The notes under the pieces: generated by a model
The model's input: only the letters and a program-made list of their open reading frames with translations
Databases searched by the model: none
Told to the model about the DNA's origin: nothing
Assembly (NCBI RefSeq): GCF_017377505.1
Contig: NZ_JAFREN010000008.1
Location: 62,001 to 126,000 of the forward strand
Direction of reading: 5' to 3'
Length of the DNA: 64,000 bases
Source: Enterococcus sp. DIV0212c
GTDB lineage: Bacteria > Bacillota > Bacilli > Lactobacillales > Enterococcaceae
Made by a program: the position numbers and the translations under genes
Shown: one piece after another, positions 1 to 13,045 of the stretch
How the letters are laid out: each line of letters begins with the position of its first letter
Numbering within the stretch: the first letter of the stretch is position 1

Positions 1-4
1 GCCA

Positions 5-75
5 TTGATAGAGCAGCCGATGAAAAATACTTGGCGAACGAAGTGAGAGAAGTCCTCTTACTAGTGAATCACTAA
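5..75. repeat. Dispersed intergenic repeat, family B (copy 1)
   Basis: This stretch closely resembles 42201-42270 and more loosely 42322-42385. All share the pattern CAGAG.AG..GATGAA, a middle part ending in GTGAGAGAAGTC, and (in the first two copies) ACTAGTGAATCAC. It lies just upstream of pyrR here and upstream of ribU in the other places. No coding sequence is evident. The function is unknown; it may be part of a leader or a passive repeat. Confidence 0.6.
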
Positions 76-196
76 AAAACTTCAACTACTCAAAATTAGG
101 AAGAACAATCACTAACACCCATGAAAAAGAGCAAGTGTATCGCCTTTACACTGAAACAAATTGTTCATAAGGCATTAGTAAAAACTACAATTTTAG

Positions 197-766
<570 letters not shown>

Positions 767-799
767 ACAAATACAATAGTAGAGATAGGATAGGTTGAG

Positions 800-2086
800 A
801 TGACAGAGAAAGAATTTCGCAATGAAGAAGCAGTTTTAGATATTCATGATAGACCAAAAACAGCCCATTGGATTGGCTTAAGTTTACAGCATTTATTCAC
901 TATGTTCGGAGCAACAGTTTTAGTCCCGATTTTAGTTGGAATTGACCCAGGAATCGCTTTAGTCAGTTCTGGTCTTGGAACGATCGTTTACTTGTTCGTT
1001 ACCAAAGGGAAAATACCAGCCTATTTAGGAAGTAGCTTTGCATTTATTGCAGCAATGCAAATGTTGATGAAAAGCGACGGTTATCCAGCAATCGCTCAAG
1101 GCGCGATGACAACAGGTTTGGTATACTTGATCGTTTCGATCATCATCAGCAAAATTGGTTCAGCGTGGTTGGATAAAATTTTACCGCCGATCGTTGTCGG
1201 ACCTGTAGTGATGGTCATAGGTCTTGGTCTGGCAGCAAATGCTTCAAATAATGCTATGTTCAATAACGGCGAATACGATTTTAAATTTATCGCGGTCGCA
1301 TTGATTACTTTAGGCTTAACGATTTTTTACAACATGTTTTTCAAAGGGTTTCTCGGCTTGATTCCGATTTTATTAGGGATTGTCAGTGGTTACTTAGTGG
1401 CATTAGCGTTCGGAATCGTAGACGTAGAGCCAATCAAAAATGCCGCTTGGTTTGCTATGCCGAACTTTGAAATCCCATTCGTCCAATATCAACCTAAATT
1501 ATACCTAAATGCAATTACAACAATGGCACCAATCGCTTTTGTGACAATGACAGAACATATCGGACATTTAATGGTCTTGAATAAATTAACTAAACGTAAC
1601 TTCTTCCAAGATCCAGGCTTATCCAAAACATTGATGGGGGACGGAGCAGCACAAATCGTAGCTGGTTTAGTCGGAGGACCGCCTGTCACAAGTTACGGAG
1701 AAAACATCGGGGTTCTAGCAATTACACGTGTGCATAGTGTCTTTGTTATTGGAGGAGCAGCAGTCTTTGCAGTTGGTCTTGGATTTGTCGGGAAATTAAG
1801 TGCAGTCATTTTAAGTATTCCTGGTCCAGTCATTTCGGGTATCAGTTTTGTATTATTCGGAGTAATTGCAGCAAGCGGATTAAAAATCCTGATTGACAAT
1901 CAAATCGATTTTGATAAGAAAAAGAACTTACTTATCACATCTGTGATCTTAGTTATTGGTATCGGAGGATTAGTCTTTAAGCTAGACACCTTTGAATTAT
2001 CATCAATGGCATTAGCGACAGTTTTAGGAATTATTCTGAACTTGATTTTACCTGAAACTGCACGTAGTGAAGAAAAGTCTAACTAA
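800..2086 (+). CDS. uraA: Uracil permease (NCS2 family)
   Basis: This is a 428-residue membrane transporter of the nucleobase/cation symporter 2 family, importing uracil with protons. The protein is strongly hydrophobic, with about 12-14 predicted segments starting near residue 25 (HWIGLSLQHLFTMFGATVLV). It also has the family signature around VGGPPVTSYGENIGVLAITRV in the second half, where the conserved glutamate of the family sits. Its place directly after pyrR and before pyrB is the standard order in Bacillus and Enterococcus pyr operons (called pyrP there). The three palindromes downstream could affect readthrough into pyrB. Confidence 0.95.
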   Translation: MTEKEFRNEEAVLDIHDRPKTAHWIGLSLQHLFTMFGATVLVPILVGIDPGIALVSSGLGTIVYLFVTKGKIPAYLGSSFAFIAAMQMLMKSDGYPAIAQGAMTTGLVYLIVSIIISKIGSAWLDKILPPIVVGPVVMVIGLGLAANASNNAMFNNGEYDFKFIAVALITLGLTIFYNMFFKGFLGLIPILLGIVSGYLVALAFGIVDVEPIKNAAWFAMPNFEIPFVQYQPKLYLNAITTMAPIAFVTMTEHIGHLMVLNKLTKRNFFQDPGLSKTLMGDGAAQIVAGLVGGPPVTSYGENIGVLAITRVHSVFVIGGAAVFAVGLGFVGKLSAVILSIPGPVISGISFVLFGVIAASGLKILIDNQIDFDKKKNLLITSVILVIGIGGLVFKLDTFELSSMALATVLGIILNLILPETARSEEKSN

Positions 2087-2116
2087 TAAAAATGAAGCGG
2101 AATGTTGTTAGAATCA

Positions 2117-2236
2117 TTATCTAGCTTCAAGAGCTAACCTTTCGGAAAAAAGATAAATTATAAATGAGGCAAAGAGCACCTCAGTCATAATTTCCTATTT
2201 TTCTGTCAAGGCTGACAAGCTCTTTCAGCTTTTGTG
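2117..2236 (+). repeat. Long imperfect palindrome between uraA and pyrB, unit 1 of 3
   Basis: First of three tandem units with a period of 120-121 bp. Each unit can fold over nearly its full length into one hairpin. In this unit the inner arm around 2153-2168 pairs with about 2170-2186, the A-rich arm near 2145-2160 pairs with the T-rich arm near 2183-2204, and the outer arm with AGAGCT near 2129-2134 pairs with AGCTC near 2218-2222. There is no long T run at its end, so it is not an ordinary terminator. Confidence 0.85.
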
Positions 2237-2357
2237 TTATCTAGCTTCAAGAGCTAACCTTTCGGAAAAAAGATAAATTATAAATGAGGTAAAGAGCACC
2301 TCAGTTATAATTTCCTATTTTTCTGTCAAGGCTAAGCGAGCTCTTTCAGCTTTTGTG
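2237..2357 (+). repeat. Long imperfect palindrome between uraA and pyrB, unit 2 of 3
   Basis: The left arm is nearly identical to unit 1; the loop has one change (GAGGT instead of GAGGC). On the right arm, CAGTCATAA becomes CAGTTATAA, which improves pairing with the left TTATAA segment, and GCTGACAAGC becomes GCTAAGCGAGC. The hairpin layout is the same as in unit 1. Confidence 0.85.
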
Positions 2358-2475
2358 TTATCTAGCTTCAAGAGCTAGCCTTTCGGGAAAAAGATAAAAA
2401 ATAAATGAGCCAAAGAGCACCTCAGTTATTTTTTCCTATTTTCCTGTCAAGGCTAAGCAAGCTCTTTCAGCTTTA
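2358..2475 (+). repeat. Long imperfect palindrome between uraA and pyrB, unit 3 of 3
   Basis: The third unit carries paired changes relative to units 1 and 2. Left TCGGAAAA becomes TCGGGAAA while right TTTTTCTG becomes TTTTCCTG, and left AAATTATAA becomes AAAAAATAA while right TTATAATTT becomes TTATTTTTT. Both arms therefore changed together and pairing was kept. The unit ends about 8 bases before the AAGGAGG ribosome binding site of pyrB. Confidence 0.85.
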
Positions 2476-2494
2476 AAACTAAGGAGGAAAACGA

Positions 2495-3421
2495 ATGATC
2501 ATCACATCTGAACGTATCAGTTTAAAACATCTTTTAACCGTAGAAGCATTAAGTGATCAAGAGGTTATGGGGTTGATTCATCGTGCACAAGAATTTAAAC
2601 AAGGTGCGACATGGCAACCTGAGAAAAAGCAATACTTTGCGACAAATTTGTTCTTTGAAAATAGTACACGAACCCATAAAAGTTTTGATGTTGCTGAGAA
2701 AAAACTAGGGATCGAAGTGATTGAATTTGAAGAAAGCATGAGCTCGGTAAAAAAAGGTGAAACGCTTTATGATACGGTACTGACAATGTCAGCAATCGGA
2801 GTAGATGTGGCAGTCATTCGTCACGGTGAAGAAAATTATTATGACGAACTGATCCAAAGTAAAACGATCCAGTGCTCCATCATCAACGGTGGTGACGGCA
2901 GCGGACAGCATCCAACGCAATGTCTATTAGACTTAATGACGATTTACGAAGAGTTTGGTTATTTTGAAGGTCTAAAAATTGCGATCGTGGGCGATATCAC
3001 ACATTCCAGAGTTGCCAAGTCAAACATGCAAATGCTAAAACGACTTGGTGCAACAATCTTTTTCTCAGGTCCAGAAGAGTGGTACGACAAACAATTTGAA
3101 GCTTATGGACATTATATGCCTTTAGACGAAGTGGTTGAAACTGTTGATGTAATGATGTTGCTGCGCGTTCAGCATGAACGTCATGATGGGTCAGAACTAT
3201 TTTCAAAAGAAGAATACCATCAGCAATACGGCTTAACAGTTGAGCGAGCAAAACAACTGCAAAAGCATGCGGTTATCATGCATCCAGCTCCTGTCAATCG
3301 GGATGTTGAACTAGCCGATTCACTAGTCGAAGGTATTCAATCCAGAATCATTCAACAGATGAGCAACGGCGTTTATATGAGAATGGCAATTTTAGAAGCA
3401 GTATTACATGGAAAGGCATAG
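2495..3421 (+). CDS. pyrB: Aspartate carbamoyltransferase catalytic subunit
   Basis: PyrB condenses carbamoyl phosphate and aspartate to carbamoyl aspartate, the committed step of pyrimidine synthesis. The carbamoyl-phosphate motif STRT is at residues 57-60, and the HPTQ..LD motif is near residue 135. The length of 308 residues is normal for the catalytic chain. No pyrI regulatory chain is present, as in other Gram-positive bacteria. An AAGGAGG site at about 2480-2486 serves the ATG. The gene is separated from uraA by the triple palindrome and runs straight into pyrC. Confidence 0.97.
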   Translation: MIITSERISLKHLLTVEALSDQEVMGLIHRAQEFKQGATWQPEKKQYFATNLFFENSTRTHKSFDVAEKKLGIEVIEFEESMSSVKKGETLYDTVLTMSAIGVDVAVIRHGEENYYDELIQSKTIQCSIINGGDGSGQHPTQCLLDLMTIYEEFGYFEGLKIAIVGDITHSRVAKSNMQMLKRLGATIFFSGPEEWYDKQFEAYGHYMPLDEVVETVDVMMLLRVQHERHDGSELFSKEEYHQQYGLTVERAKQLQKHAVIMHPAPVNRDVELADSLVEGIQSRIIQQMSNGVYMRMAILEAVLHGKA

Positions 3422-3430
3422 GTGAACAAC

Positions 3431-4714
3431 ATGAAAACACTTATCAAAAATGGAAAAATCATTAAAAAGGACAATCAATTAATTCCAGCAGAAATTTGGA
3501 TTGAAGATGGCAAGATCAGGGCAATTGGTGAGTTTTTTGACGAAAGTACCTTTGAAAAAGTGTACGATGCAAAAGGGCAGCTGATCACTCCAGGTTTAGT
3601 TGATGTCCATGTTCATTTAAGAGAGCCAGGCTTTACTTATAAAGAGACAATTGAAACAGGTAGCAAATCAGCTGCTAGAGGCGGTTATACAACGGTCTGC
3701 GCCATGCCTAATTTAAATCCTGTACCAGATACTGCAGAAAAACTAAAAGAAGTGTACGAGATCATCAAAAAAAATGCTGTAGTAAAAGTCTTACAATACG
3801 CTCCTATCACAGAAGAGCTGCGCAGCGAAACTTTAACAGATCAAAAAGCCTTGAAAGAAGCCGGCGCATTTGCTTTTACAAACGATGGTGTAGGAGTTCA
3901 AACTGCTGGGACAATGCATCTGGCTATGAAAGAAGCCGCAGCGCTTGGAATGGCGATTGTTGCTCATACAGAAGATGAGTCACTATTATTCGATGGTGTG
4001 ATGCATGAGGGAGAGATTTCTAAGAAATTAGGTTTGCCGGGAATTTTAAGCTCTACAGAAGCCTCACAAATTGCACGGGACGTTATTTTAGCAGGTGAGA
4101 CCGGCGTACACTACCATGTTTGTCATGTCTCCACCAAAGAAAGCGTCCGTGTCATTCGTGATGCTAAACGTGCAGGTGTTCATGTAACAGCTGAGGTTGC
4201 TCCTCATCACTTGATTTTAATCGATGAAAACATCCCGGAAGATAATGGTTTTTGGAAGATGAATCCGCCATTGCGTGCAACTGAAGATCGTGACGCACTG
4301 ATTGAAGGTCTTTTGGACGGTACGATCGATTGTATTGCAACCGATCACGCTCCTCATGGATTAGAAGAAAAAAATCAAACATTCTTAAAAGCACCTTTCG
4401 GTATTGTCGGAAGTGAAACAGCCTTCCAATTGATTTATACCCATTTTGTTGAAACAGGTAAATTTACTCTTGAACAAGTAATCGACTGGATGGCAACAAA
4501 ACCAGCTGAAATCTTCGGTTTAGAGGCAGGAACATTAACGATTGGCAGCCCAGCAGATATTGCCGTTTTTGACTTAGCGACAGAAGAAGCGATCGATGAC
4601 AAAGATTTTGAATCACAAGGTGTCAACACACCATTCGTTGGCTGGAAAGTTAAAGGAAATACACTAATGACTTTTGTTGATGGACAATCAGCATGGTCTA
4701 AGGGAGATGCATAA
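3431..4714 (+). CDS. pyrC: Dihydroorotase (class I)
   Basis: PyrC cyclises carbamoyl aspartate to dihydroorotate. The metal-binding HVHLREPG motif appears near residue 60, and other expected residues are in [18 protein letters not shown] and TDHAPHG. I chose ATG 3431 over the GTG at 3422, because AGGTGA at 3420-3425 is a well-spaced ribosome binding site for 3431 and the protein then starts MKTLIKNGK like its homologues. The site overlaps the pyrB stop codon, so translation is likely coupled. Confidence 0.96.
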   Translation: MKTLIKNGKIIKKDNQLIPAEIWIEDGKIRAIGEFFDESTFEKVYDAKGQLITPGLVDVHVHLREPGFTYKETIETGSKSAARGGYTTVCAMPNLNPVPDTAEKLKEVYEIIKKNAVVKVLQYAPITEELRSETLTDQKALKEAGAFAFTNDGVGVQTAGTMHLAMKEAAALGMAIVAHTEDESLLFDGVMHEGEISKKLGLPGILSSTEASQIARDVILAGETGVHYHVCHVSTKESVRVIRDAKRAGVHVTAEVAPHHLILIDENIPEDNGFWKMNPPLRATEDRDALIEGLLDGTIDCIATDHAPHGLEEKNQTFLKAPFGIVGSETAFQLIYTHFVETGKFTLEQVIDWMATKPAEIFGLEAGTLTIGSPADIAVFDLATEEAIDDKDFESQGVNTPFVGWKVKGNTLMTFVDGQSAWSKGDA

Positions 4715-4716
4715 AT

Positions 4717-5796
4717 TTGAAGCGATTATTGATACTAGAAGACGGAACCGTTTTTGAAGGAAAAGCATTTGGTGCAGCAGTCGATGTGGTTGGTGAAGTC
4801 GTGTTTACGACAAGCATGACTGGTTATCAAGAAACGATCACTGATCAAAGTTTCAATGGTCAAATCATTACATTTACTTATCCAATGGTTGGTAATTATG
4901 GTGTCAATCGCGATGATTATGAATCGATTTCTCCTACTTGTAAAGGTGTAATTGTGAAAGAACACGCTCGACTTGCATCAAATTGGCGGGCGCAAATGAC
5001 ATTAGATGAATTTCTTAAAAGAAAAGGAATACCTGGCATATCAGGGATCGACACACGAGCTTTGACTAGAAAGCTTCGTTCCGTTGGGACAATGAAAGCA
5101 GGATTTATTGATGCAGGTGATGATTTAACTCATGCGTTTGATCAGCTGAAAGCAACCGTGATGCCTAAAAATCAAGTGGCTCAAGTTTCAACAACTAAAC
5201 CATATCCAAGTCCTGGTATCGGACGTAATGTAGTCGTGGTTGATTTTGGATTGAAACATAGCATTTTACGTGAACTTTCAAAGCGTCATTGTAACTTGAC
5301 AGTTTTACCCTATAACACAGATGCTGAAACGATTTTAGAGCTATCTCCGGATGGCGTAATGCTGACCAATGGACCTGGTGATCCAAAGGATGTGCCGGAA
5401 GCGATTGAAATGATTCAAGCAATCCAAGGAAAAGTACCAATTTTCGGAATTTGCTTAGGACATCAGCTATTTGCTCTTGCCAACGATGCAGATACGTACA
5501 AAATGAAATTTGGTCATCGGGGATTAAATCATCCTGTTAGAGAAATCGCAACTGGAAGAATTGACTTTACTTCACAAAATCATGGCTATGCAGTAGATGA
5601 AGCAACCGTTGATCCAGAAAAGTTGATGGTCACACATGTAGAAGTAAATGATGGAACTGTCGAAGGTGTTAGACACCGTCAATATCCAGCGTTTACTGTT
5701 CAATACCATCCAGATGCAGCACCCGGTCCACATGATGGACTTCACTTATTTGATGAATTTATGGAACTAATGGATGCGTGGAAGGAGCAAGACTAA
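4717..5796 (+). CDS. carA: Carbamoyl-phosphate synthase small (glutaminase) subunit
   Basis: CarA hydrolyses glutamine and passes ammonia to CarB. The N-terminal CPSase small-chain domain ([13 protein letters not shown]) is followed by a class I glutamine amidotransferase domain with the nucleophile cysteine in FGICLGHQ and the histidine of [12 protein letters not shown]. The start is an unusual TTG at 4717, three bases after the pyrC stop. GGGAG about 10 bases upstream supports it, and no in-frame ATG fits the conserved N terminus. As this is the pyrimidine-operon copy, pyrAA is an equally valid name. Confidence 0.95.
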   Translation: MKRLLILEDGTVFEGKAFGAAVDVVGEVVFTTSMTGYQETITDQSFNGQIITFTYPMVGNYGVNRDDYESISPTCKGVIVKEHARLASNWRAQMTLDEFLKRKGIPGISGIDTRALTRKLRSVGTMKAGFIDAGDDLTHAFDQLKATVMPKNQVAQVSTTKPYPSPGIGRNVVVVDFGLKHSILRELSKRHCNLTVLPYNTDAETILELSPDGVMLTNGPGDPKDVPEAIEMIQAIQGKVPIFGICLGHQLFALANDADTYKMKFGHRGLNHPVREIATGRIDFTSQNHGYAVDEATVDPEKLMVTHVEVNDGTVEGVRHRQYPAFTVQYHPDAAPGPHDGLHLFDEFMELMDAWKEQD

Positions 5797-8700
5797 TGCC
5801 AAAAAGAACAGATATCAAGAAAATTATGGTCATCGGTTCAGGACCAATTATTATCGGTCAAGCCGCAGAATTTGATTATGCTGGTACTCAGGCATGTCTT
5901 GCCTTAAGAGAAGAAGGCTATGAAGTTGTTTTAGTAAACTCAAATCCAGCAACGATCATGACGGATAAAGAAATTGCGGATCAAGTATATATCGAACCGA
6001 TTACATTAGAATTTGTTTCCCGTATCTTACGTAAAGAACGCCCAGATGCGTTATTACCAACTTTAGGCGGTCAAACAGGATTGAATATGGCGATGGAATT
6101 AGCTGCTTCTGGTATTTTAGATGAGCTGAATGTCGAGTTATTGGGCACAAAATTAAGCGCAATAGACCAAGCGGAAGATCGCGATTTATTTAAACAATTA
6201 ATGGAAGACTTGGATCAGCCGATTCCCGAAAGTGAAATAGTCAACACTGTGGAGCAGGCAGTAGAATTTGCCAACAAGATTGGTTATCCGATTATTGTAC
6301 GACCAGCATTCACTTTAGGTGGAACTGGCGGAGGGATGTGTGATAATGAAGAAGAGTTACGAATCGTAGCTGAAAATGGCTTGAAATTATCTCCGGCAAC
6401 CCAATGCCTGATTGAAAAAAGTATTGCTGGTTTTAAAGAAATCGAATATGAAGTGATGCGTGATTCCGCTGATAATGCAATTGTTGTCTGCAATATGGAA
6501 AACTTCGATCCGGTAGGAATTCATACTGGAGACTCGATAGTTTTTGCTCCAAGCCAAACACTGTCTGATTATGAATACCAAATGCTTCGAGATGCATCAT
6601 TAAAAATTATAAGAGCTTTGAAAATAGAAGGCGGTTGTAACGTTCAGTTGGCGCTTGATCCTCATAGTTTCAATTATTATGTGATCGAAGTAAATCCACG
6701 TGTCTCACGTTCATCTGCATTAGCCAGTAAAGCTACAGGATATCCCATCGCTAAACTAGCTGCTAAAATCGCAGTAGGTTTAACTTTAGATGAAATGAAA
6801 AATCCTGTGACTGAGACAACTTACGCTGAGTTTGAACCAGCTTTAGATTATGTGGTAGCGAAAATTCCCCGCTGGCCTTTTGATAAATTTGAAAAAGGTG
6901 ATCGTCGTTTAGGCACTCAGATGAAAGCAACAGGAGAAGTTATGGCGATCGGCCGTAATATAGAAGAGTCATTGTTAAAAGCTGTTCGTTCACTTGAAAT
7001 TGGCGCCTATCATATTGAATTAAAAGAGTTGGAAGAGGTTAGTGATGAACGTTTAACAGAAAAAATCGTGAAAGCACAAGATGATCGTCTGTTTTATTTA
7101 TCCGAAGGAATTCGCCGAGGTTATCCGATTGAAGAATTAGCTATGTTGACCAAAATCGACTTATTCTTCTTAGATAAACTTCTTCATATCGTTGATTTAG
7201 AAACAACGTTGAAGGAAAATGTGCAGGATACAACCGTATTGAAAGAAGCGAAACAAAACGGATTCACTGATCGTAAGATTGCTGAATTGTGGCAAATGAC
7301 TGAAAAAGCAGTTACTGATTATCGCCATGAACAAAAGATTCTTCCAGTCTACAAAATGGTAGACACTTGCGCAGCAGAGTTTGAATCTCAAACACCTTAT
7401 TTTTATAGCACGTATGAATTTGAAAATGAAAGTATTCGCTCAGAGAAACCATCTGTCCTAGTACTAGGATCAGGCCCAATTCGGATTGGACAAGGGGTAG
7501 AGTTTGATTATGCCACTGTTCATTCAGTTAAGGCAATTCAAGCAGCTGGTTATGAAGCTATCATTATGAATAGTAATCCTGAAACGGTCTCAACTGACTT
7601 TTCGATTTCAGATAAACTTTATTTTGAACCATTAACTTTAGAAGATGTTATGAACGTAATCGAATTGGAGCAGCCAACTGGCGTAATTGTTCAATTTGGT
7701 GGACAAACAGCAATCAATTTAGCTGAACCTTTAGTTAAACAAGGCGTTAAGATCTTGGGCACTTCGATTGAAGATTTAGATCGAGCTGAAAATCGTGACT
7801 TATTTGAACAAGCGTTACAAGAATTAGATATACCTCAACCTCCTGGAGATACGGCTACAAGTGCTGAAGAAGCCGTAAAGGTCGCAAACAGAATTGGTTA
7901 CCCAGTTTTAGTCCGTCCAAGTTATGTTCTTGGTGGACGAGCCATGGAAATCGTAGAGAATCAAAAAGATTTGGAAGACTACATGATGAATGCAGTCAAA
8001 GCATCTCCAGAGCATCCAGTTTTAGTTGATAGCTACTTGTTAGGCAAAGAGTGTGAAGTTGATGCGATTTGTGATGGCGAAACAGTGTTGATTCCAGGAA
8101 TCATGGAACATATTGAGCGTGCAGGAGTCCATTCTGGTGATTCAATGGCTGTTTATCCGCCGCAAAGCTTATCAGAAGATATCCAAAAAACGATTGCTGA
8201 TTACACTAAAAAGTTAGCTCTTGGATTGAACTGTATCGGAATGATGAATATCCAATTTGTCATACATGAAGAAAAAGTCTATGTGATCGAGGTCAATCCT
8301 CGTGCGAGTCGAACGGTACCATTTTTAAGTAAAATTACAGGCATTCCAATGGCTCAGATAGCAACAAAAGCGATTCTTGGGCAGAAATTAAGTGAGCTAG
8401 GCTATAAAGACGGATTATATCCTGAAAGCAAACAAGTTCACGTTAAAGCGCCTGTATTCTCTTTCACTAAACTACAAAAAGTTGATACTTACTTAGGTCC
8501 AGAAATGAAATCAACAGGTGAAGTAATGGGATCTGATCATAGTTTAGAAAAAGCCTTGTATAAAGCTTTTGAAGCTTCTGGTCTGCAATTGCCAAGTTAT
8601 GGAGCTGTTCTTTTTACAATCGCTGATGAGACAAAAGAAGAAGCACTGAACTTAGCAAAACGCTTCAATGCTATCGGTTATAGTTTAATTGGGACAAAAG

Positions 8701-8978
8701 GTACAGCAAAATTCTTAGAAGAAAATGGTTTACGCGTCAAAACAGTCGATAAAATAAACCATAAGGGCGGCCAAACAGTTCTTGATTTGATCCGCACAGG
8801 TGAAGCACAAGTAGTTGTAAATACGATGGATAAAAATCGTTCAGACTTGAATCAAGACGGCTTTTTGATTCGTCGCGAAGCCGTAGAGCATGGTGTGCCA
8901 TTATTTACTTCATTGGATACAGCTGAAGCCATTTTGAAAGTCTTAGAATCAAGAGCCTTCTCAACTGAAGCAATCTAG
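5796..8978 (+). CDS. carB: Carbamoyl-phosphate synthase large subunit
   Basis: CarB makes carbamoyl phosphate from bicarbonate, ammonia and two ATP. The protein has the usual two homologous ATP-grasp halves, each opening with a V.GSGPI.IGQ..EFDYA motif (near residues 12 and 560), an oligomerisation region between them, and a C-terminal MGS-like allosteric domain ([17 protein letters not shown]). ATG 5796 overlaps the carA stop (TAATG) and has AAGGAG at 5782-5787. This is preferred to the in-frame GTG at 5778, giving 1060 residues. Confidence 0.96.
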   Translation: MPKRTDIKKIMVIGSGPIIIGQAAEFDYAGTQACLALREEGYEVVLVNSNPATIMTDKEIADQVYIEPITLEFVSRILRKERPDALLPTLGGQTGLNMAMELAASGILDELNVELLGTKLSAIDQAEDRDLFKQLMEDLDQPIPESEIVNTVEQAVEFANKIGYPIIVRPAFTLGGTGGGMCDNEEELRIVAENGLKLSPATQCLIEKSIAGFKEIEYEVMRDSADNAIVVCNMENFDPVGIHTGDSIVFAPSQTLSDYEYQMLRDASLKIIRALKIEGGCNVQLALDPHSFNYYVIEVNPRVSRSSALASKATGYPIAKLAAKIAVGLTLDEMKNPVTETTYAEFEPALDYVVAKIPRWPFDKFEKGDRRLGTQMKATGEVMAIGRNIEESLLKAVRSLEIGAYHIELKELEEVSDERLTEKIVKAQDDRLFYLSEGIRRGYPIEELAMLTKIDLFFLDKLLHIVDLETTLKENVQDTTVLKEAKQNGFTDRKIAELWQMTEKAVTDYRHEQKILPVYKMVDTCAAEFESQTPYFYSTYEFENESIRSEKPSVLVLGSGPIRIGQGVEFDYATVHSVKAIQAAGYEAIIMNSNPETVSTDFSISDKLYFEPLTLEDVMNVIELEQPTGVIVQFGGQTAINLAEPLVKQGVKILGTSIEDLDRAENRDLFEQALQELDIPQPPGDTATSAEEAVKVANRIGYPVLVRPSYVLGGRAMEIVENQKDLEDYMMNAVKASPEHPVLVDSYLLGKECEVDAICDGETVLIPGIMEHIERAGVHSGDSMAVYPPQSLSEDIQKTIADYTKKLALGLNCIGMMNIQFVIHEEKVYVIEVNPRASRTVPFLSKITGIPMAQIATKAILGQKLSELGYKDGLYPESKQVHVKAPVFSFTKLQKVDTYLGPEMKSTGEVMGSDHSLEKALYKAFEASGLQLPSYGAVLFTIADETKEEALNLAKRFNAIGYSLIGTKGTAKFLEENGLRVKTVDKINHKGGQTVLDLIRTGEAQVVVNTMDKNRSDLNQDGFLIRREAVEHGVPLFTSLDTAEAILKVLESRAFSTEAI

Positions 8979-8984
8979 AGAGAT

Positions 8985-9053
8985 TCGGACAGAAGTGTAA
9001 AACTCCGAGAAATAAGAGGTTAAACATTTCTGTCCCATCCTCTCTACAATATT
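8985..9053. repeat. Short copy of dispersed repeat family A, inside the pyr operon
   Basis: A segment of GGACAGAAGTGT type followed by CGAGAAATAAGA matches the left end of the full-length repeat at 36076-36110. It is followed by an inverted end (TTCTGTCCC), so it forms a stem of GACAGAAGTG with ACATTTCTGTC. It lies between carB and pyrK and has no T run, so it probably does not terminate. It may serve mRNA processing or stability, or be neutral. Confidence 0.6.
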
Positions 9054-9072
9054 TTGTAAAGGAGTAGCAAAC

Positions 9073-11493
<2,421 letters not shown>

Positions 11494-11494
<1 letters not shown>

Positions 11495-12129
11495 TGACAG
11501 AATTAGCAAAAGCAATCGCTAAGGACTTATTAGCAATTGAAGCCGTATTTTTAAGCCCTAATGAACCTTTTACATGGGCAAGTGGGCTTAAAAGTCCAAT
11601 TTATTGCGATAATCGTATCACAATGAGTTATCCAGTTGTTCGTAAGGCAATTGCAAAAGGTTTAGCAGAAAAAATCAAGCAGGCTTATCCAGAGGTTGAA
11701 GTAATTGCTGGAACAGCAACAGCAGGAATTCCTCATGCGGCATGGGTAGCGGATATTTTAGACTTACCAATGGTTTATATTCGTAGTAAAGCTAAAGAAC
11801 ACGGGAAAGGCAATCAAATTGAAGGTCGGATTTTTAAAGGTCAAAAAATGGTTGTGATCGAAGATTTGATTTCAACTGGTGGAAGTGTATTGGAAGCAAC
11901 AGAGGCTGCAGAACGTGAAGGAGCCGATGTTTTAGGCGTTGCGGCAATCTTCACTTATGAATTGCCGAAAGGAAAAGAAAAATTTGCAGAGCATAATATG
12001 GATTTAATTACCTTGACCAACTATTCAACATTGATCGAAGCGGCGTTAGAATCGAACTATATCGAACAAAGTGATGTTGCTTTATTGAAAAATTGGAAAA
12101 AAGATCCTGAAAATTGGTTAGATAAATAA
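11494..12129 (+). CDS. pyrE: Orotate phosphoribosyltransferase
   Basis: PyrE attaches orotate to PRPP to form OMP. The PRPP loop is in [17 protein letters not shown]. The start at ATG 11494 overlaps the pyrF stop (TAATG) and has ACGGAGA about 8 bases upstream, so I prefer it to the in-frame ATG at 11476 inside pyrF. This gives 211 residues. It is the last gene of the operon and is followed by a strong terminator at 12138-12182. Confidence 0.95.
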
Positions 12130-12137
12130 TTTAAAGT

Positions 12138-12182
12138 AAAAAAGCATGATTTTGAATGAGCGCTCAAAAATCATGCTTTTTT
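12138..12182 (+). terminator. Terminator of the pyr operon
   Basis: A long stem formed by AAAAAGCATGATTTTGA and its complement, with a short loop and a run of six T. It lies just after pyrE. The A-rich left arm could let it act on both strands. Confidence 0.9.
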
Positions 12183-12329
12183 CTTGATAGATTTCTTTCT
12201 TCTGATATGCTATATCTTGGTTATTAAAAAATTGGCCTTTAAATTATACATAAACAGTTTTTCAAAATTGACTGTTAATAATAAATACGATACAGTTATT
12301 CAAATGATAAAATCTGAAGGTGGGGTTTG

Positions 12330-13031
12330 ATGAAAAATATTAGGAATATGGATGTAGAGTGGGGATATACAGGAGAACTTGGACCAGAACACTGGCATAC
12401 GCTATGTGATTGGTTTTCAACGGGTGCTAAATATCCTTATCAATCTCCTGTCAATCTGTCAAAAGAGTTGAGTAATGGTGGAACGACAGATAGAGCAATT
12501 GCATTTCATTATAAAACAGAAGAATTTACAGAAAAAGAATTTAAAAATACGTTCCATTTTGTTCCACCGAATACAGAAAGTTATGTGATTTTTGAAGATG
12601 AAAAATATTATTTAACAGATATTCATTTCCATACACCGAGTGAGCATACTTTTGATGGGGAACACTGTCCATTAGAATTTCATCTAGTTCATATGAATAA
12701 TTCTGGTGATAACTTAGTAGTTGGCTGTTTATTTATGATTACTAAAGAAGATAATAAATTTTCAAAAAAACAGGCTGCTTTTGTTTGGAATTCAGATACA
12801 CATCAACAATGGTTTGATCCTTCAATTTTTTTACCTGAAAAAAAATCTCATTTTCACTATTTAGGATCATTAACAACACCGCCAACTAAAGGGCCCGTTC
12901 ACTGGTTTGTTTTTGACACGGTTCAAGAAATGGATCATGATTTTTTCCAACGAATCGACGAAGGCATGTTGCCATTTAATAATCGACCAGTCCAATCGTT
13001 AAATGGACGAAAAATCTATTTTTCTGAATAG
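12330..13031 (+). CDS. Alpha-class carbonic anhydrase
   Basis: This enzyme converts CO2 and water to bicarbonate and a proton. The zinc histidines of the alpha class are visible in DIHFHTPSEH and in the following EFHLVH; the C-terminal half has SLTTPP and NNRPVQ, both family hallmarks. The start ATG 12330 follows AAGGTGGGG. Unlike many bacterial alpha-type enzymes it has no signal peptide, so it should act in the cytoplasm. It follows the pyr operon directly, but behind a terminator, and is 14 bases from a LysR gene. Confidence 0.9.
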   Translation: MKNIRNMDVEWGYTGELGPEHWHTLCDWFSTGAKYPYQSPVNLSKELSNGGTTDRAIAFHYKTEEFTEKEFKNTFHFVPPNTESYVIFEDEKYYLTDIHFHTPSEHTFDGEHCPLEFHLVHMNNSGDNLVVGCLFMITKEDNKFSKKQAAFVWNSDTHQQWFDPSIFLPEKKSHFHYLGSLTTPPTKGPVHWFVFDTVQEMDHDFFQRIDEGMLPFNNRPVQSLNGRKIYFSE

Positions 13032-13045
13032 GATGGAGGGCTATT

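Noticed and set aside
2117..2475. Possible CRISPR-like array from the three repeats.
   Set aside because: The units are 120 bp, adjacent without spacers, and no cas genes are present.
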